DNA from: Pelargonium nanum
Taxonomy: Eukaryota > Streptophyta > Magnoliopsida > Geraniales > Geraniaceae
Direction: 5' to 3'
NCBI GenBank assembly: GCA_036897485.1
Contig: JAYMTF010000301.1
Coordinates: forward strand, 1 to 40,619
DNA length: 40,619 bases
Below, piece by piece: positions 22,604 through 32,400 of the stretch. Under the pieces are notes generated by a model, which ran no database searches, had not been told where the DNA came from, and was given only the letters and a program-made list of their open reading frames with translations. The position numbers and the translations under genes are program-made. The first letter of the stretch is position 1. Each line of letters begins with the position of its first letter.

Positions 22604-23122
22604 ATGGAGGAAATTTCTCTCCGGCCGCTGGAAGTTTCCGACATAGACGACTTCATGGTATGGGTCAGTGACGATAAAGTGACGCGCTTTTGCTCGTTTG
22701 ACTCTTACACGAGCAAAGAAGATGGCATTAAGTATATCAAGGACACGGTTGTGCCCCACCCTTGGTTCCGGGCCATTTGCATCAACAACAGGCCGGTCGG
22801 AGCCATCTCTGTGGCTCCGAATCCGGCCAAAGACCGGGACAGGACCGCGGAGCTCGGGTATGTCCTGGCGGCTCAGTATTGGGGAAAGGGGATTGCCACG
22901 CAAGCCGTCAGGATGGTGCTTTCGAGCATTTTTGCGGACTGGCCACACTTGGAGAGGCTCGAGGCACTCGTTGACCTCGAGAACGTGGGGTCGGGGCGGG
23001 TCCTGGAGAAGGCGGGTTTCCGGAGGGAAGGTGTCCTCCGGAAGTTTGTGTTTCTAAAGGGGAGAAGTAGGGACATGGTCATGTTTAGCTTTCTTTCTAG
23101 TGATGATCACGTTATGTTATAG
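22604..23122 (+). CDS. GNAT-family N-acetyltransferase (RimJ/RimL type), 172 aa, intronless
   Basis: A single open frame of 172 codons. GNAT enzymes move an acetyl group from acetyl-CoA to an amine. Motif A is visible as QYWGKGIA (residues 91-98; Q-x-x-G-x-G/A, binds the CoA pyrophosphate). ELGYVLA precedes it, and the C-terminal NVGSGRVLEKAGFRREGVLR matches the usual end of the acetyltransferase fold. Plants have a family of such small intronless proteins (At2g32020-like, from memory), whose substrates are mostly unknown, so I assign none. Its third codon positions are much more G/C-rich than those of neighbouring genes. I see no signal peptide. The start is the first ATG after the TATA-like run. 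The long antisense ORFs inside it are shadows of this GC bias. Confidence 0.9.
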   Translation: MEEISLRPLEVSDIDDFMVWVSDDKVTRFCSFDSYTSKEDGIKYIKDTVVPHPWFRAICINNRPVGAISVAPNPAKDRDRTAELGYVLAAQYWGKGIATQAVRMVLSSIFADWPHLERLEALVDLENVGSGRVLEKAGFRREGVLRKFVFLKGRSRDMVMFSFLSSDDHVML

Positions 23123-24379
23123 TTTGAGTAAAGAAGATCGGGTTCGGATCGGGTTTGTTCGGGTCGATACATTCCCATTTGAATTTGACTCGAAAGAGTT
23201 TTGGACCACGGGTTGGGTCGTTCAATGTGTTATTTGCGTGGGTTTGCTGGATCTAACCCGACATGAAAGTTGGTTGGGTTAGAATAAAGCTGGAACGGAT
23301 TTTGAGTGTTCGCGCGTTCGGATTCAAATTACCTGCTCTAGTTATCGTGAGAGTGAATGTGCACTTGTTGAAACATTAACGTAAAATTGCAGATACTTCT
23401 TGTTTAAACTTTATCATTCTCTTCCATTATTGTTGACTGTGAAAGCAAAAAGACCAAAACTCAGTGTTTCTTGCAGAACCTTCAAAGAAAAGAGTTTTTT
23501 TAGTTGAAAAGGGTAATTTAGGAATTCTAGTAATATAGCAAGTTACATGTGAGCTGATAATTTGAATTCGAGCATGCGGGTATCTGAAATTCAATTCAAT
23601 TTAAAATCGATATCATCCGACGATGTATATCATTCAAAATATGAATCGTATCAGTCAAATTCGGATGAATAAAACAATGACGAGAGAATTATAATAAGAG
23701 TATACAAAATTTTAATTTTTTGGTAGTGTCGTGCACTCGTGCTAAACGTGTAGCAGTCTGCCGCACCAAATATGTTGGCATTATAAAAAAAAAAATATAT
23801 ATATATATATGTTGGCATTATCATGCGGTAAGTGTTAGGACATGTCGTGTCAGCATGTAAGACACGAACAATTTTCAACCGGCACAAACATATGAATAGT
23901 CCGCTCAAGTTGTAGCTAATTTTGTTTGGAGACAAAATGACGAAAGTTGAAAATGTAAACTCAAACCCGCATACACCTGAAATTAGACCTATCAATTTTT
24001 AAGTTGGATCAAGTCATACAAACACACATTTCACATGTAAAACGAAACTCGATCCGAAACCTGCAAACCTTTCGGATTGGGTTCGGATTAGCCATTTCAA
24101 CCTGAAACTACAACCTGAATTGTCAGCTCTACCAAAGACCAACACCATACTACATCACTTGATCCGAAACCTGCAAATACTCTGGATCGGCTTCGGATTA
24201 GGCATTTCCAACCTAAAATTGAAACCCGAATTGTCAGCTCCACCGAAGACCAACCCCATACTACGTCGTTTCATTCCTTAGCAGCAAAATAGCAAATTCG
24301 AACAGAGAGTGCCCAACAAAACATAAACAAAAGCAAAAGAACGAGACAGTGCTGCGATAAAACACTTTTGTTCTTCACT
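23123..24379. other. Intergenic, with a tandem duplication and simple repeats
   Basis: Contains the GNAT 3' UTR and AT-rich DNA. A tatgttggcattat direct repeat flanks an A/AT-rich run at about 23768-23822. A 110-bp tandem duplication lies at 24051-24271. FRL3 promoter sequence occupies the right end. No supported gene. Confidence 0.45.
24051..24271. repeat. 110-bp tandem duplication upstream of FRL3
   Basis: gatccgaaacctgcaaa starts both copies, at 24051 and 24161. Both contain ttcggatta(g)(g/c)catttc, a ctgaa/cccgaattgtcagctc segment, a gaagaccaa segment and end in catactac(a/g)tc. The two copies diverge moderately. It lies about 100-330 bp upstream of the FRL3 leader, so it may be in its promoter. 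Confidence 0.8.
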
Positions 24380-24447
24380 TTCCTCTCTCTCTCTATCTTT
24401 CTCTCTCTCTCAATTCTAGGGCTTTAAACCAACCCAATTCGAAGAAG

Positions 24448-24456
24448 ATGGATTGA
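24448..24456 (+). other. Two-codon upstream ORF (Met-Asp-stop) in FRL3 leader
   Basis: ATG GAT TGA in the inferred 5' UTR exon. If the leader is as inferred, it is the first ATG on the mRNA. A mild translational effect is possible; this is inference. Confidence 0.45.
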
Positions 24457-24832
24457 TCTTACTACCCAAATTTTATCGCAGCTTCGTCGATTATTTTCCT
24501 TCGCGCCAATCGGGTAAATTTCTCTTCACAACGACACCAAATTGGTCCAATTCAGTCTATTTGTCTCTGTGTGTTGCTGTTTCCTAGATCGGCTCTGTTT
24601 GTTTCCTCAGAAAATCCCCATTTCTGGAGGAAATTGATTTCTCACTGGAAACCTCCAGAGACTTGAGCTAATTATGGGAAATGCTTAGTTTGGTAAATTT
24701 TATTAATTTATTTTTAGGGTTTTTTACTGTTTCAGTTTCTCTAGTTTCCGAGATCTCTTGAATTGAGCTTGCTAGAAACTTGTAAGTTCTTCACTGTAAT
24801 TCCTTTTTTCAAGAGCTAATTGTTTTTCTTAA

Positions 24833-25272
24833 TACTTATTTGTTGCTCTATTTTACTGTATTTTTTAATTAATTTAATTTAACTTCTTGATATATGTGTG
24901 ACACTTCATTTTAAATGTTTAATTTTGTATAAATAAATTGTCCATTACAATTTTGTATGGAAATAAATCAATGAAGGAGCTTGAAATTAACTGAGCTTCA
25001 AAAACTTTGTGGGTTGGTTTTAAGGATATGCAATGGCATTATTATGATTATTATTTTACTTATTTGTTGCTCTTATAAGTATTAATTGCTCTATTTTACT
25101 ATATTTTGGGTTATTTTAATTTAATTTCTTGATATAAGTGTGACACTACGTTTCAAATGTGTAATTTTTTATCTGTTAATAATTTGTGTTGAAATAACAT
25201 GGAACGCGCAAGTAACCGAGCTCCAAAAAGTTTATGGTTTGGTTTTAAGCATGTGCAATGGCATGATTAGCA
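24833..25272. repeat. Internal tandem duplication (~240 bp) in FRL3 leader intron
   Basis: gctctattttact begins near 24845 and again near 25088. Both copies continue with a ttcttgatata(t/a)gtgtgacact segment and end in a ttggttttaag.atatgcaatggcat-like segment (24977-25044 against 25201-25268). Similarity is moderate with short indels. Confidence 0.7.
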
Positions 25273-25801
25273 AAAGTTTATAGCATTAGTGATGAAGCTC
25301 TATGATTTGATAGAAATGCAACTTTAATGTAATTAAAATTTTGAATGATCTGTTACTGGATTTGGGTTAGGTTGATTGGGATATGTGATAATAGCGATGT
25401 TGAATGTAAATTGTTGTGATTTGTTATATCATTGGTGAGAATTTTCGGTGATTGTCTTCTTTTTATTACTTAACAAAATGTTGTCGCCTACTAAAGTTTT
25501 CAATTTTCTTCACCCTTTTATTACAATTCCTAGTACTTGAGTACAGAAAATGCCAAAGTTCGGTATGGCCCATACTAATATTGTGTCGAGTTATAGCATA
25601 GGTATAATATAGACAAATTTTGTTTTTGTTGTCACTTGCTATAAATCTACATGATTAGACTGAATATGGACCATATATATAAATTATTGTATCATGACTT
25701 TATTCAGTTTTTTTGTCTTTAATGTTTCCTGTTTAACCCGCTAGTTTGTCCTTGTCTCTTTTCTTTACACGCCACCTTTTTTTCTTTCCAGTTTTTTTGC
25801 A

Positions 25802-28142
25802 ATGGAGGATACATACTCAGTTGCTACGCTCATAGACTCTACAACCTCTAAGATACAACAGCTTCAGAAAGCATTTGCTGAACTTGAAAGTCACCGAGCG
25901 GTGAGCCTGAACCTAAAATGGAAAGAACTTGAAGCACATTTTCATGGGCTCGAGAAGTCCTTGAAGAGGCGTTTTCATGAGTTGGAGGACCAAGAAAAGG
26001 AGTATGAATCCAAAACCATGAAAGCCCAAGAATTGTTAGTGAAACGGGAAGCTGCTGTTGTGGCCAAGGAACAAGCTTCATTGGAGAGACTCCAAGAGAA
26101 GAGGGACGCTGCTGTTTTTGCCATAACTAATGCTCTGGAAATGCCTGAGGAGGTTTCACCTGTCGAGCCTGCAATTGTTTCCACAGATGGCCAAGGTGGG
26201 GCCTCAATTGTTGAGGAGAAGCCACCTGATGCCATGGCTGCTGAAAGTAATTTAGAAACCGTGAGAAGTCCTTCTGAAGATGTAATTTTGGACGTGTCTT
26301 ATCCTCAATTAGTTAAACTATGTGAAGAGATGGACTCGGAGGGGCTTCACAAGTTTATATCAGACAACCGTAAGAACCTTGCTGTTATTAGGGATGAAAT
26401 TCCACGAGCACTTAAAGCTGCAGCTAACCCAGCCCAGCTTGTGTTGGACTCCTTGGAAAACTTTTACCGCACCGAAGTGTCACCCATGGATGGGAAGAAG
26501 GATTCATACCTGTTGGGTCTCCGTCGGACTTGTATCATGTTGATGGAATGCCTTAGCATTTTGCTTGCAAACCCAGATGTGACTGTTTCTGATTTGATTT
26601 CAGAAGATGTTAAGGAGCAGGCCAAAGTCATTGCGGAAGAATGGAGACCAAAGTTGGATGCTTTGGACATAGACGCTAGCAACGGGAACTCATTGGAGGC
26701 GCATGCATTTTTGCAACTTGTGGCCACTTTTGGCGTTGCTTCTGATTTTGACGAGGAAGAAATGTCTAGGCTTATACCCATGGTTTCTCGTCGTCGCCAA
26801 ACTGCTGACCTGTGTCGTTCCCTTGGATTGTCCGATAAAATGCCAGGTTTGTCTTCCATCCGTGTGGGCTCAATCCTAACCTTGAACCCATGTTGTCTAT
26901 ACTATTAAGAAAATGTTGAGTGTACAAAATGAATTTACGTCGGTAGGAAGGTTTACTATTCTATCTATGAAAAATGCTTTATAGAGGCTATTGGGCGCTT
27001 TTGTTTTTCTGTTGATTGTGTCTGTTTCATTGGCAATTTGCGATTTCACATTGAAAGGATGCATCCAATATGAAGAAATTATAGGACTGATGAAACAACT
27101 GCTTGCTTGTATTGTCGGTTATTCAAAGTTTCTTGTGTTTTCAGGTGTAATTGAAGTGCTGATTAATAGTGGAAGGCAAATTGATGCGGTTAACTTGGCT
27201 TTTGCCTTTGAGCTTACCGAGCAATTTTCTCCTGTGCCTTTATTGAAGTCTTACTTGAAGGATGCAAGGAAAGTTTCTTCACCGGCAAGATCTGGAAGCA
27301 CGTCTCCCACAGCACACGTATGTTGACTTTTGTTTCTCTGATGTTGGCTTGTTTTTCTTAGTAAGCAAGTTGAGTACTTTTGCATTCATATGCATGACAC
27401 AATCTCGGGTAAGAGGTGAAAACTGAAAACTAGTTAGGAACAGTGATACCATCCAAAATAACAGGGAAGATCCAGGAACAGTGATTCCATTTCAGTTGAT
27501 GCCCATATCTAGTGCTGTCAATTTATGTTGACGTGTTGTGCGTGTTTCTCAAGTAAAACACAAACACAATGCGATTATTAAACGTGTTGCGCTCAACACG
27601 CTTAAATCGTGCAGTGTTCATGTGGTGTCATGTATCCTGTCCTGAATTGCCACCTCTAATTAGAATATAGTTGTTTTTCGGTTTTTTCTAACAAATTTTA
27701 CTGTCTTCAGAATGAGGTTAATGAACGAGAGCTGACTGCACTCAAGGCCGTGATCAAGTGTATTGAAGAGCATAAGCTAGAGGAGCAATATTCCTTGGAC
27801 CAACTCCAAAAACGGGTTGTCCAGCTAGAGAAGGCCAAGGCGGAGAAGAAACGAGAGACTGAAACCACAAAGCCCCAAACCAAGAGACCCCGAGCTAATG
27901 GTGTAGGATATGGACCCCGTGTTACTAACATTCCTGCTGACAAAACAGTCTATCCCCGAGTCCCCGATAGGTATCCACAGTACATGTATGAAAGATCATA
28001 CGTTTATCCTGTACCGACTGACAACCATGTCCCCGCTCTTTACGGTGCTGCTACTTACAACCTTCCTGCTCACGGCGGCAACTACTTTGGGAATGGCTTT
28101 GGAAATGGATACCAATACCAGCCCGCCCCGTATCTTCACTAG
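25802..28142 (+). CDS. FRL3: FRIGIDA-like protein 3, 549 aa, 3 coding exons
   Basis: Exons 25802-26846, 27145-27317 and 27711-28142 total 1650 nt, 549 residues. Residues 15-105 form a coiled coil with LKWKELEAHFHGLEKSLKRR. The Frigida domain follows from about 168 (YPQLVKLCEEMDSEGLHKF) through NPAQLVLDSLENFY, LLGLRRTCIMLMECLSILL, SLEAHAFLQLVATFG, IPMVSRRRQ and IEVLINSGRQIDAVNLAFAF. A second coiled coil and basic KRPR stretch (about 407-465) precede a Y/P/G-rich tail. The start MEDTYSVATLIDSTTSKIQQ matches the FRL3 subgroup, not FRL1/2 or FRL4. FRIGIDA acts in the nucleus to raise FLC expression; the FRL3 role outside that complex is poorly known. Intron 1 and 2 are short; intron 2 carries a short hAT-like element. 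No damage seen. Confidence 0.95.
27510..27658. mobile_element. Short hAT-like non-autonomous element in FRL3 intron 2
   Basis: Imperfect terminal inverted repeats tagtgctgtcaatt and aattgccacctcta, of the kind found in small hAT elements. No matching 8-bp target duplication was found, so the call is tentative. Confidence 0.4.
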
Positions 28143-28249
28143 GTAGTAAAGACTAAAGACGGTGAAAAGGTGACTCTGATCCTCTCCTTTGACTGCTAGT
28201 TTTAACCCTCGGTCGATGAAAGTTATGCAGAAAAAAGAAGAAAAAAAAT

Positions 28250-28387
28250 GCCTTGTTAATCTCTAAGTTGGTGTACAAACTGATACTGTGATCTTCTAAT
28301 ATGCACTATGTTTTTAATGCCTTGTTAATTTCTAAGTTGTTGTACAAACTGATACTTTGATCTTCTAATATGCAGTGTTCTTAAGGT
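28250..28387 (+). repeat. 69-bp tandem duplication in FRL3 3' UTR region
   Basis: ccttgttaat starts both copies, at 28251 and 28320. Both run through taagttg(g/t)tgtacaaactg and atcttctaatatgca, with only a few differences, so the duplication is recent. Confidence 0.85.
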
Positions 28388-29050
28388 AGAATCTTGTTCA
28401 TGCTCTTTTGTGTGCATCATTTGTCTCTTCTTTTCCTCATTGTGTTCTTGCAATTTATTTATGTTTTACAGTGAAACAAAATGAGTCAATTCGGATCTAA
28501 ACTCGTGGATATCCGAAAGCTGATCCATATTTTTGCGATATTGGATCGTATAAATGATGTTAGTTCAGGATTGTTACCGTGAGAATATTTGTGTTGGGTT
28601 GGACAAATTCTCACATTTTATACGTTAAGCTCGCTATATAACCCCTGTTTCTCATTTTATATTATTGAGGGGTTAAGTGTAGAGCTTGAAGTTTGGACAG
28701 GACTTGTGGGCCCCCAAAGTTAGATATGTATTTTTGCGAGTTCGTGTTGCAATCAAATTTTGGATCGGATAAATTTATACAAACTCATATGTTTACAAGT
28801 AAAATCTCTAATCTACAATCCACGCTCTTTTCAAGTCAACTCTAGAACTTATTGAGAGTTTTCTCTTGTCCACCCAACTCGATGAGATTTGAGTTTTGGA
28901 TATAAAATGCGTGTGATTATCTAATTTGTCTCAATCTAAACATTTATTGGGTTTATTTCATACAATTTAAACCCGATTTTGGCAAATCAAGTTTCAAGTG
29001 GCCGTCAACTCAATAAAAATGTGAATTCACACTACAATTTATATTTTTAA

Positions 29051-29308
29051 TAGAGGTGGCAAAAGTTAGGGTCGGGTTGAACCCTAACCCGACCTTATAG
29101 GGTGTTCGGGTAGGTCGGGTCGGGTTATGGTCTGTTTCAGGTTTTAAACATAAAACACATTATCTTTTATGGTATACCTGATCCAAAAATTCTATATCAT
29201 ACCCGACTCTAACTCTACCCGTTTTTTTGTAGAAGTTCAGTCTCGAACCCGACACGAAACGGGTTGGGTGTTGGGTACCCGGTGGGTTGGGTACCTTTTG
29301 TCAGCTCT
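29051..29308. mobile_element. Possible hAT-like short element
   Basis: Left end tagaggtggcaaaag and right end cttttgtcagctctt are imperfect inverted repeats. The interior is rich in gggtcgggttg-like motifs. No 8-bp target duplication was found. It ends about 140 bp before the ZIP4 ATG. Confidence 0.4.
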
Positions 29309-29449
29309 TTCCAAATGGGCCTAAACACCGGACCATATTGCAATAGGCTGTAGACGTAACGTTCCCTCCAGAAACTTCCACATAAATATCTCTCCAATTC
29401 AAAATTTTCAGATCTGGCTGATCGTCTCTTTCATTTTCCCGCCAAAAAA

Positions 29450-32400
29450 ATGAGAATCGCCGAGATCTCACATCCAATTCCCGATCACCGGCGATCGGGA
29501 CCGGAGCCGATTACAGAGTCTCAATCCCTCCACAGCCACCTCCTCTCTCAAATCGATTCCTCGATCAAGCTCTGCGAAAACGTCGCTCCCGATTCCAAGC
29601 TCGGCCAAATCGCCTCCGATCTCCGGAAGAGCCTGACTCGGCTGAGTCAACTCGCTCCCTTCCCCGACAACTCGCTCAAGCTCTACGTCTGGAAGCTCAG
29701 CTACCGACTCTGGAACGCCTGTGTCGACCTCTGCAATGCAGCCGCGGCAGCCAAATCAGCATCCTCTTCTTCCTCCGGAGCCGAAGATCGCGCTAGGCTC
29801 CGTCATGTGGCCGCCGACATGCTGTCTCTCGCCGGTGATGTATCCGGAGTCCCCTCTCCGGAGATCAAGGCCGCTTCGTTCTACTACAAGACAGGCTTGG
29901 CCTGGCACGATCTTCGCAAATTTGATGTTGCTTCGAGTTGCTTCGAGAAGGCGACGGAACTGGTGTCGAAGATCGAGGCTGAGAAGATTTCCGATGCCGG
30001 AGAGAGGAAATTGTTGTTAGATTTGCATATCGCGAGATCTAAGACTGCTTGGGAGGTTCCGGACAAGAATCTCGCGGTCACTCTGTTGAATCGAGCGAAG
30101 AATTTGATTTATGGATCGTCAGAGCACTGCAAAGCTCTGGCGACTCAGTATTTGATGCTTGGAAACAGTGTTCTGTCGTCGAAGAACGAGAGTCATGGTT
30201 CCAAGGAGGCTCTGAAGCTCATGAACGAAGCATTGGATCTGTGCGAGAAAGGATCGGCTATGACGAGGACACGGGAAGGGAAAATGGAACTGAAGGGGCT
30301 GAGGTCGAAGACGCTCCGGTTCATCGCGGCCGTGCATTTGCAGAATGAAGAGTACGAGAGTGTGATCAAGTGCGTTAGGGTTTTGAGAGACGGTGATGAT
30401 GGTGGGGACAGCCATCCTAGCTTGCCGGTGCTGGCCATGAAAGCGTGGTTGGGGCTGGGAAGATACGCAGAGGCAGAGAAGGAACTGAGGGGCATGGTGG
30501 TAAATAAGGGAATTCCTGAGGGAGTTTGGGTGTCCGCCGTGGAGGCTTATTTTCAGGCGGCTGGGACGGCCGGGGCGGAGACGGCAAAAGGGGTATTTTT
30601 GGGGCTTTTGGGGCGGTGCCACGTCAGTGCCAGCTCAGCTATCAGGGTGGCTCACAGGGTGATTGGGGGCAGTGGAGAGGGGTCTAGAGTGAGGGCCAAG
30701 GTGGTGGCCGAGCTGGTCTCAGACGAGCGAGTGGTGGCTCTCTTTTCCGGTGAAGCTGCTGCTAAGGACAGAAGGGCTATGCATGCTGTTCTGTGGAACT
30801 GGTAATTTCACATGTCATATGCTATATATATAGTTGTTTATGTTTTTTTAGTAGCTGAATTATGTCATGCAAATGCAATGGCTGAATGGCATGATCCAAG
30901 AGGCAAATGGTTGCATTTGGGTTTTAAATGCTTTCTTGCATGGTTGCCTTTTTAGGTTTGAGGCTTTTGGTTTATGGGAAGTTCAACAATTCTGGTTTAG
31001 GCACATCATATTTGCACATATATAGATATGGGATTGCATTTTGGGTTGCTCTTGTTCTTGTCTGGCTTTGATCTGAAATTTTGAGGTCTCTGATTTTATG
31101 CTCTTTGTGTATCTCTTTTGTTTGAAAATTGGATGGAGGGAATTTAGAACATTTGACTCTAAGCAAGAGGTGTTTTCACCTGTTGTACTGCCTATTTCTC
31201 TTCCATTTTCTCTTTTTCTTTGGAGAAATTAAACTTCTCAATGAATTATGTTTTCAACTGTAAGAGATATCTAATCTACAAAAGTGGGATCTGTCTCTGA
31301 AGGCTTTACAGCCTATGGGTCTAACATATATCATTTTGTTCTGGTGCTGTGCTGGTACCAGTTTTTCTTGGTTGCTCTTACTCTTACTGTGCTTAGTGAA
31401 GATGCTCCAGCACCATTCTTGAATTTCCACCCATTTTCAATGAATCTAGTTTCACTTTCTTATGCTGGATGACAAATTTTTCAGAAGGGATAAAGAACTG
31501 GTAAAGAAATCAAGAACTTTGTGATGCACTTGGAGATAGATTTGTTTCTGATAAGACATGTTGTGTGTGTGTGTGTGTGTTTCCTGTAATTAGCTGGACA
31601 AAAGAGCTTGGCTTAGTACTCTTTCAAAGTGTCATTTGAAGTGCTCCCTTGTGGAAGAAGAAAATACCAATTTGACTCATTGCATGCATGATCCTTGATT
31701 ATCATGCATAAATGAGTTTAGGGAACTAAAGGAGTTGTTATATGATTTTATAATTTTATTTCCCTTTGACTAAGCAAAACTGCAAAAGAACATTCTTGTT
31801 TCTCAAGGATCCATTAACTTATGATGAGAAGTATCCTCTTTAAATCAGATCTTTCACTCCATTTCCTTTGTCTTTGCAGTGCTGCAGATCATTTTCGGTT
31901 GAAGGATTATGAGACAGCTGCTGAGATGTTTGAGAAATCAATGCTTTATGTTCCATATGACGTAGAGAACAGAGTTATTCGTGCAAAGGGTTTTAGAGTA
32001 TTGTGTCTATGCCATCTTGGTCGGTCACAGCTAGATAGAGCTCAAGAATATATTAATGAAGCTGAAAAGGTAACCTAGATAATGATTTAGTTGTTTCTCT
32101 TGTACTGAATATGTTCAGTCTCTTCTAATCCATGCCAGTTATGCACTTACTGAACATTCTAGTGCTTTTTGAATTCTGCAGCTCGAACCCAACATAGCCT
32201 GTGCTTTCCTTAAGGTACTCTTGCTTTCACAGCTCATATATATGTAAGCATACATACATGAATTATGCTTTCATGGCTCTTGACATTTCTTCTGGTTCAT
32301 GCAGTTCAAGATCTATCTGCAGAAAAATGACCACAATGGTGCCATTACTCAGATCCAATCTATGCCATCCTGTCTTGACTTCACTCCAGACTTCCTTCTC

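Larger units (their letters stand above)
24380..25791 (+). promoter_or_regulatory. 5' UTR exon and long leader intron of FRL3
   Basis: A CT-rich leader (about 24380-24420) and 5' UTR exon end at 24513 (cgg|gtaaat), and the leader resumes at 25792 after cttttccag-like AG, just before the ATG at 25802. The intron is about 1.28 kb and AT-rich, with an internal duplication at about 24833-25272. A two-codon uORF (ATG GAT TGA, 24448-24456) lies in the 5' UTR exon. Confidence 0.65.
28143..29449. other. Intergenic between FRL3 and ZIP4
   Basis: Holds the FRL3 3' UTR with a 69-bp tandem duplication, AT-rich DNA and, at 29051-29308, a hAT-like short element near the ZIP4 promoter. No supported gene. 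Confidence 0.45.

Noticed and set aside
22595..23082. Antisense and alternative-frame ORFs in the GNAT gene
   Set aside because: Result of G/C-rich third positions; the forward frame alone has family motifs.
23768..23822. Direct repeat tatgttggcattat around an AT run as a transposon target duplication
   Set aside because: The sequence between is only A/AT simple repeat, so slippage explains it better than insertion.
30119..30622. 167-aa antisense ORF in ZIP4 exon 1
   Set aside because: Opposite a confident ZIP4 exon; no domain.
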